Below, piece after piece: positions 8,141 to 12,375 of a stretch of DNA of 12,375 bases. The notes under the pieces are model-generated. The model did no database searches and was not told the origin of the DNA. It was given only the letters and a program-made list of their open reading frames with translations. Within the stretch, counting starts at the first letter, position 1, and each line of letters opens with the position of its first letter. The position numbers and the translations under genes are program-made. The stretch is from Euperipatoides rowelli (taxonomy: Eukaryota > Onychophora > Udeonychophora > Euonychophora > Peripatopsidae): the NCBI GenBank assembly GCA_003024985.2, contig PXIH01S0058095.1; one strand, 5' to 3'.

Positions 8141-8262
8141 TCCATTCCTCTCCTTCCGTGCAGTGCATTTGGTTGCTATACTCTCTCTGGTTAATATCCC
8201 TGGTTTCTCGCAGTTTCACACAAATCCTGGGAATGTGTCCACTTTTACCGCAAAAGTGACAT
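8141..8262 (-). pseudogene. element 1 Gag zinc knuckle and spacer to protease
   Basis: CHFCGKSGHIPRIC (8261-8220) is a perfect CX2CX4HX4C nucleocapsid zinc knuckle, which binds element RNA in the particle. The frame continues through VKLRETRDIN and EEWTEAHEDNSEWDLN into the protease. A frameshift just upstream (about 8262) separates it from the preceding Gag frame. Confidence 0.88.
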
Positions 8263-8862
8263 ATGATGTCTTCTATTATTGGTAGGATTAGCTATCATGG
8301 CTGTGCTGGATTCAGATGATTGCATAGCAGGTCCTTTCTCCAACCTTAATTCTTCATCCCTTAGTTTTTCCATTACATACATAATCTTTAGCTCATCACC
8401 CTGCTTATTCTCAAGGGCAGTAATAAGAGGGTTAAATTGGGGTGGTAAGCCGCATAGTACTAAAGCCACCAAGTGTCATTCCTTCACTTCCTCACTGATT
8501 GCTCTTAATCATTCAATCATTTCACTAACTTCATTCAAGTAAAGTTCCATGCTATTAAAGTCTCATAATTAATGCTATACAATCTTTTTAATAAATATAA
8601 CCTGCTTGCTATTCCACAATATTTGGACATATCTTGTAGAAGGTTCCGAACTGACTTAGCAGTGGTGCAATTAGCCATATTTATCAGTATGGGATCCTCT
8701 AAGGTTAGTCCTATTATGGCTTGAGCACTTTGATCACATAATTTCCATTCTGGTAGAATAGGGTCCGGAGTAGGCTCATCAATAACTCCCCACAATTTGT
8801 CCTTCTGCTACTCCAATTAAACACAATATCGATGAACGTTGAATATCCATATAGAACGCTTA
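8263..8862 (-). pseudogene. element 1 Gag (UBN2/copia type)
   Basis: Minus-strand frames give WIFNVHRYCV with two stops, then DKLWGVIDEPTPDPILPEWK, QAIIGLTLEDPILINM, SVRNLLQDM and ASRLYLLKRLYS. This is the copia Gag N-terminal half. After a frame change comes MVALVLCGLPPQFNPLITAL and ELKIMYVMEKLRDEELRLEK, the usual second half. Gag forms the virus-like particle that carries the RNA. The likely start lies shortly after the primer site, but stops hide it. At least three lesions are present. Confidence 0.88.
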
Positions 8863-8878
8863 CATCAGTCTCATTATC
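8863..8878 (-). promoter_or_regulatory. element 1 primer-binding site, elongator tRNA-Met anticodon arm
   Basis: The plus strand reads CATCAGTCTCATTATC, one or two mismatches from the elongator tRNA-Met anticodon arm as I recall it. It directly abuts the 5' LTR start at 8879 with no spacer. The same tRNA stretch primes element 2, although their LTRs are unrelated in length and most of their sequence. Confidence 0.75.
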
Positions 8879-9316
8879 TCTTGGACTGGGTGAATTATTA
8901 TCGAAGTGAATCACAGTAATCCTATGTAAATACTATAAACAAACTTCAATCAAAGCAATTTACTTGTACTAATAAATTTATTTCAGGGTTAACAACTTGA
9001 TACAAAAACTGTACTAAAATATCAGCCATGCATAACTAGATGGCTACAGGCACAACGACATTAGTGAAGCCTTCCCATGATGCAAAGTGAACCATGGTAG
9101 TCATGGTAACTATATTGACAGTTCTAGTGCTAATTAAATAACAAATTAAATAATTTTATACAAATAAGATAAATTGTAATGATAGCAAAATTATGAAATG
9201 AATTTTAAAATAATTAAATCTAAATATTAATAAATAATATAAAGCACAGAAATAAAGTAGGTTATTATTCAGTGTGACAGTTCATTTTTGTGAGAAATAG
9301 GTAATGAAACTCAACA
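8879..9316 (-). repeat. element 1 5' LTR
   Basis: Partner of 2673-3153. It carries AATAAA (8977-8982 in element sense) and the ZNF143-like box (9084-9072). The YY1-like box is altered by one base (9044-9036). In both copies the plus-strand left end is TCTTGGAC, so the element-sense 3' end is CCAAGA rather than CA. Confidence 0.92.
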
Positions 9317-9321
9317 GTGAT
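9317..9321. repeat. target-site duplication of element 1, right copy (GTGAT)
   Basis: Pairs with 2668-2672. Confidence 0.85.
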
Positions 9322-9485
9322 TGTATAAACAATCTTGGCAGGGTGGTAGCTGACTAGAATTAGCTGCTGCCTCTTTTTCTCTAAAAAATATCATACTTCA
9401 GCTCTATGAGTGTGTTAATTTTTGCATTGGCATAGTACATTATGACAAGTGAAGTTTTGAATAACATTAAAAATGTTTTCTTTAA
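9317..9485 (-). pseudogene. degenerate Cys-rich domain gene, N-terminal half
   Basis: Minus-strand frames give NVIQNFT, then VIMYYANAKINTLIELKYDI. A frame change at a run of six T (near 9394-9399) leads to REKEAAANSSQLPPCQDCLY and NH, ending at the GTGAT duplication. In the invertebrate family recalled for 2291-2672, an LPPT.D.L..H stretch comes just before the NYQ..IWR stretch. That is exactly the order obtained when element 1 is removed. The upstream limit is vague. Function unknown. Confidence 0.45.
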
Positions 9486-9498
9486 GTTTCCAATTAAC

Positions 9499-9531
9499 TT
9501 ATGTGGAACAATATCCAGTTGTTCCACATAA
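9499..9531. repeat. 12-bp perfect inverted repeat with 9-base loop
   Basis: TTATGTGGAACA (9499-9510) and TGTTCCACATAA (9520-9531) are exact reverse complements around ATATCCAGT. It lies between the Cys-rich relic and the LTR of element 3. The right arm begins TGTT, so it is one candidate for the start of that LTR. Confidence 0.7.
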
Positions 9532-9617
9532 CTAAATGTGGATTATTATATTTGATAATAATAATTTTCACCTCAACATCTGTGTTTCATGTATAATGTG
9601 ACATTAATTATTAATTC

Positions 9618-9965
9618 TGTTGATATAGAGGTCTTAATTACTAATAGAGTTTTAACATTAATAATATCTTGATTTATTTCTAATTTTATAGATATTTATT
9701 TCATCAAAATAAAAAAAATATATTGTTTATATAATTTAACATTGATGTCACCACTGCTGTGATAACATGTGACATTTTTTAATGAATTGTGGGCTAGCTT
9801 GGGTAGCCTTGTCTTTTGCTTTGTCAGCCATCTTGGTTAGTTATATTTCTTATGTTGTAGTTTGATAGATTGATTAAGTTCAACTGATTTATTAATCATC
9901 CTAACTTTGTGTGTAAGTCTAAGTGATTATTACATTTAATGGTTCAGTTTTAGTGGGACATAACA
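9618..9965 (+). repeat. element 3 5' LTR, left border uncertain
   Basis: The right end GGGACATAACA is fixed by the primer site that follows at once. Only one copy is in the window, so the left end cannot be proved. It contains the same promoter-like block as the other LTRs. No AATAAA is seen. Confidence 0.5.
9781..9835 (+). promoter_or_regulatory. element 3 LTR promoter-like block
   Basis: AATGAATTGTGGGCTAGCTT (9781-9800) matches AATGCATTGTGGGATAGCTT of the element 2 LTR at 18 of 20 positions. GCCATCTTG follows at 9827-9835. Spacing between GTGGG and GCCATCTTG is 33 bases, against 28 in element 2 and 29 in element 1. The ATGC core of the ZNF143-like box is changed here (ATGA). Confidence 0.45.
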
Positions 9966-9966
9966 A

Positions 9967-9978
9967 GGTTATGGGCCC
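9967..9978 (+). promoter_or_regulatory. element 3 primer-binding site, initiator tRNA-Met anticodon region
   Basis: GGTTATGGGCCC is the complement of the initiator tRNA-Met anticodon region (GGGCCCATAACC). It is the same internal stretch used by Drosophila copia through a tRNA half. One base (A, 9966) separates it from the LTR end. Confidence 0.8.
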
Positions 9979-10100
9979 CGGATATGTAACCTATTGATGA
10001 CTTTTTTTTAAAATTGTGAATATAAAAAAAAAAAACTAAATTTCATCGCTGGAGCTGGGCATTAAAAAGCAGATCACTTCATAAATCATATTGATTCCAC
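9979..10100 (+). other. element 3 untranslated leader
   Basis: No coding signature. A-runs near 10024-10036 and a T-run near 10000. It joins the primer site to the first Gag codons. Confidence 0.5.
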
Positions 10101-11030
10101 ATGGATAAAAAAAAATATTTCTATCCATAAGCTGAATGGAGTATACTTTTACATGTGGCAGTTCTATATATAATTTAGCCTATATTACAATGAGATAAAC
10201 TGTGGACAGTGGTACATCAGAACCCCCCTACACCATTAACCAAAGAGTGCACGATCCATGGCCAAGCCGCTAAAGCCACAATCTGGCTAACAATAGAAGA
10301 TAGATTGTTAATAAACATAAGATCATGCACAATGTCAAAGGATACCTGGAATACACTTATAAAAAAATATGAAAACTCAAGTTTATCTAGCAAACTGCAC
10401 CTCTTACACAATATAGCACCTGCTATGATCATTACAGGGATTTGAGAGACCTTACAAATTCAATACTAGAGACAATGGGACAACTTTGTAATGCAGGAGA
10501 AACAATTAATGATAAAAATATTATTGCTATGATATTGTTTGGATTGCCCCCAGGGTATAATATCTCATAACTGCCATCAAGTCTCGAGATGAGGATGGAC
10601 TTACTCTCGACTATGTCAAAATCAAATTATTTGATGAATCAACAAGCAGAGAGATACCTAACCTTTATAACTTTCCAGAGTCATTGGCTATGCAATCGTC
10701 CCTATACCCCATGGATGGAAATGAACAAATTATCTGTTTTGGATGTGGGTAACCAGGACACACTAGATGACAGTGCCCCCTGGAATCATCCTGGATATCT
10801 GCTGATAAATAGAGACTCAAACAAAACCCATTCAATACAAAAAATCAACAAACCAGATGGGACAATATTCCTCCCCAGAATATCAACAACACTCTAATCA
10901 TGTCATCTACAGAGAACCTATGTCATGTGAAGCACAGGTTGATCTGTATAGTGACCAGAGTATTAATGGTGACATGGACACAGTCACATTGTAAAATTGT
11001 AAATGTCATTGTTGATTAAGTGATAACTTC
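10101..11030 (+). pseudogene. element 3 Gag with zinc knuckle
   Basis: An ATG at 10101 is followed by an A-run where the frame changes, then SIHKLNGVYFYMWQFYI and a stop. After another change come DKLWTVVHQNPPTPL, QAAKATIWLTIEDRLLINI, DTWNTLIKKYENSSLSSKLH, then YRDLRDLTNSILETMGQL and NIIAMILFGLPPGYN. This is the full copia Gag order (UBN2 type). The zinc knuckle at 10735-10776 keeps all four ligands of CX2CX4HX4C (C-F-G-C, then G-H, then Q-C). It has two in-frame stops between them. The stretch to about 11030 is a spacer with no recognised motif. Related to but diverged from the Gag of element 1. Confidence 0.85.
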
Positions 11031-11340
11031 ACTGCCTTCTCAGGTATGAATGAAAATAGCTCAAATACATAAATATTAGACTCTGGAGCAAGTTCTCATA
11101 TGACTCATGATAAAAACTTATTTCATGATCTTATATGCTTGAGGGTTAAATTCCAATCACACTAGACAATTTCAATATAGTCTATGCTGAGAGAAGGGGG
11201 AGTGGTACAGTGACTATAGATAATAACATAAAAAACATGGACATCGTTAAAATTCATGATGTATTGTATGTGACCTCCCTAAAGTTCCATCTTTTTTTTA
11301 TAAAGCAACTGTGCAGCCATGGGAACCAGGTTCAATTTTA
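11031..11340 (+). pseudogene. element 3 aspartic protease
   Basis: ILDSGASSHMTHDKNLFHDL holds the D-S-G-A active site (Asp codon 11079-11081). After a frame change come GSGTVTID and KIHDVLYVTSLKFHLFFIKQ, the flap and conserved C-terminal part of copia proteases. At least one frameshift lies between them. It would process the Gag-Pol polyprotein. Confidence 0.85.
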
Positions 11341-12375
11341 ACGTCATACATGCATTGCGAATAATAATGGGAAAACCATAGTCAAAGCTAACCTTAATTG
11401 AGAAACATTTGTACTTAGAATGAGTGAATAAACACCCAGGCTTACCATTGGTTCATGCGTTAATACATGGCACAAGAGAAAGGGACATAGGTCACACAAG
11501 TTAACAGAAATTGACAACAAACATCTCACAAAATATCTAATAGACCATTACTCACATCAAAACTTCTGTAGACCTTGCCAACTTGGTAAAATAAAGCAGA
11601 CATCTTTGAAAAAGTCCAATGAAATCATAGATGTCCCCTTTCACACCATCATTTCAGATTTATGTGGACCTATGTAAGTTAAAGCATGGGAGGCAATAGT
11701 TATGTTTTTACTTTAAGTGATGGATACTCAAGATATTTTCATACCAAAGCCCTCCAACGTAAGTCTCATGCCACTGAAAAAATACAACAATATATTGAAC
11801 GAGGAAAAAAAAAATTGGTAGGGATCTAATGGAAGAGGATAATTTTTAAATAATACTCTTAGTGATAAGGGAATAACTCACCAAACCATAGTGTCCTATT
11901 CTCTACACAAAACTGGTGAGCCAAACGTATTAAGTCAACCTTAATCAACATGATGAAATGCATGTTGAAGCAAAGTAGGCTTACCTTGAATTTATGGGGG
12001 GAAGATATGAGTACTGCCACCTACATAATCAATCGAACCATTAATACATCAGCAGGTCATACATTATGAACTTTGGAACAGGGTTCTACCCAGTGTTGGA
12101 AGCATCAAGACCTTCAGATGTCAGGCATATGGATTTGTTCCCCTAGCACTAAGGTGAAAACTTGATGGCACTTCCACCGAGGGTATATTCATGGGTTATG
12201 GCAGAAACAGTAAGGGATCCCCAGGACAAACTGTGTTGTGACTACTACAAAAATGACCTTCAACAAAAATACTTTATGATCATAAATATCCAGATGTGGA
12301 ATCTGACCCAGTGTTGGTGGACTTCCCAGTGATTAGTGAATGCAACAAAAATGATCCATCCTATGACCCCCCCCC
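11341..12375 (+). pseudogene. element 3 integrase, C-terminus reaching the window edge
   Basis: The HHCC zinc region is NTWHKRKGHRSHKLTE, then NFCRPCQLGKIKQTS. The core starts HTIISDLCGP with the first catalytic Asp kept (codon 11657-11659), then, in another frame, GGNSYVFTLSDGYSRYF. The second catalytic Asp region (11817-11845) is scrambled by frameshifts. GITHQTIVSYS follows, and the catalytic Glu area reads TGEPNV, also degraded. The C-terminal part is clear: LNLWGEDMSTATYIINRTIN, YELWNRVLPSVGSIKTFRCQ, KLDGTSTEGIFMGYGRNSKG, matching the C-terminus of element 1. Many stops. After about 12250 only linker sequence remains. Confidence 0.87.

Larger units (their letters stand above)
2673..9316 (-). 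mobile_element. element 1: Ty1/copia LTR retrotransposon, Gag-PR-IN only, interrupted by element 2
   Basis: Two matching LTRs (2673-3153 and 8879-9316) flank a minus-strand internal region. It has a primer-binding site next to the right-hand (5') LTR and a purine tract next to the left-hand (3') LTR, and GTGAT is duplicated outside. Gene order is Gag, zinc knuckle, protease, integrase, the copia order. Element 2 sits inside integrase. Removing it and one GATGA copy leaves about 3209 bp, with an internal part of about 2290 bp. That is roughly half of a complete copia interior. The missing part is reverse transcriptase and RNase H: integrase C-terminus runs almost directly into the purine tract. 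All genes carry stops or frameshifts, so the element is non-autonomous now. Whether the RT-less form was once a mobile family or is a one-off deletion cannot be decided here. Confidence 0.9.
9618..12375 (+). mobile_element. element 3: Ty1/copia LTR retrotransposon, 5' part, runs off the window
   Basis: Plus-strand order is 5' LTR (end at 9965), initiator tRNA-Met primer site, Gag, zinc knuckle, protease and integrase, cut at the window edge just after the integrase C-terminus. The left border is a guess: TGTTGATATAG at 9618 resembles the TGTTGA starts of the other two families. TGTT at 9520 is an alternative. Every domain has stops or frameshifts. Whether RT and RNase H follow cannot be seen. 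Its Gag and integrase resemble those of element 1 but are clearly diverged. Confidence 0.8.

Noticed and set aside
8079-8542. Two plus-strand open frames
   Set aside because: Antisense to Gag and the zinc knuckle of element 1, with hydrophobic but otherwise featureless translations.
11344-11529. Minus-strand open frame of 61 codons
   Set aside because: Antisense to the integrase zinc region of element 3.
12367-12375. Terminal C run as a polypurine tract
   Set aside because: Element 3 is on the plus strand, where a tract would be G-rich. No LTR start follows within the window.
1-12375. CRISPR array, prokaryotic operon or phage genes
   Set aside because: No regularly spaced repeats, no ribosome-binding-site-led tandem genes. 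All coding signal is retrotransposon or decayed animal-type sequence.

Overview
The window looks like AT-rich, gene-poor DNA from an animal, most likely an invertebrate. I see no bacterial gene organisation and no intact host gene. The evidence for an animal is the remnant content: Ty1/copia elements primed by internal tRNA-Met fragments, a decayed LINE with a CCHC tail, and a decayed Cys-rich domain that I recall from uncharacterised invertebrate proteins. The species cannot be named from the sequence.

Layout. 1-1083 is AT-rich and non-coding. 1084-1645 (minus) is the 3' end of a decayed non-LTR retrotransposon ORF. 2291-2672 (minus) is the C-terminal half of a degenerate Cys-rich gene. Its N-terminal half lies at 9317-9485, because a copia element (element 1, 2673-9316, minus) inserted into it with a 5-bp target duplication, GTGAT. 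A second copia element of another family (element 2, 3894-7323, minus) then inserted into the integrase region of element 1 with its own 5-bp duplication, GATGA. A third copia element (element 3, plus) has its 5' LTR ending at 9965, then primer-binding site, gag, protease and integrase, and runs off the right edge.

Element 1 without its insertion is about 3.2 kb. It carries Gag, protease and integrase but no reverse transcriptase or RNase H. Element 2 is 3.43 kb. It carries only a protease remnant, reverse transcriptase and RNase H, with no Gag or integrase. Between them the two nested elements hold one copia gene set, and neither is complete alone. Both have a primer-binding site matching the anticodon arm of elongator tRNA-Met. 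Element 3 instead matches the anticodon region of initiator tRNA-Met, as in Drosophila copia. The LTRs of all three share a promoter-like block ending in GCCATCTTG (YY1-like), preceded by a CCCA..ATGC-type (ZNF143/Staf-like) motif, the latter degenerate in element 3.

All coding regions are broken by stops and frameshifts, so nothing here looks able to move by itself. LTR pairs differ by roughly 3-4% by eye, which suggests old but not ancient insertions.
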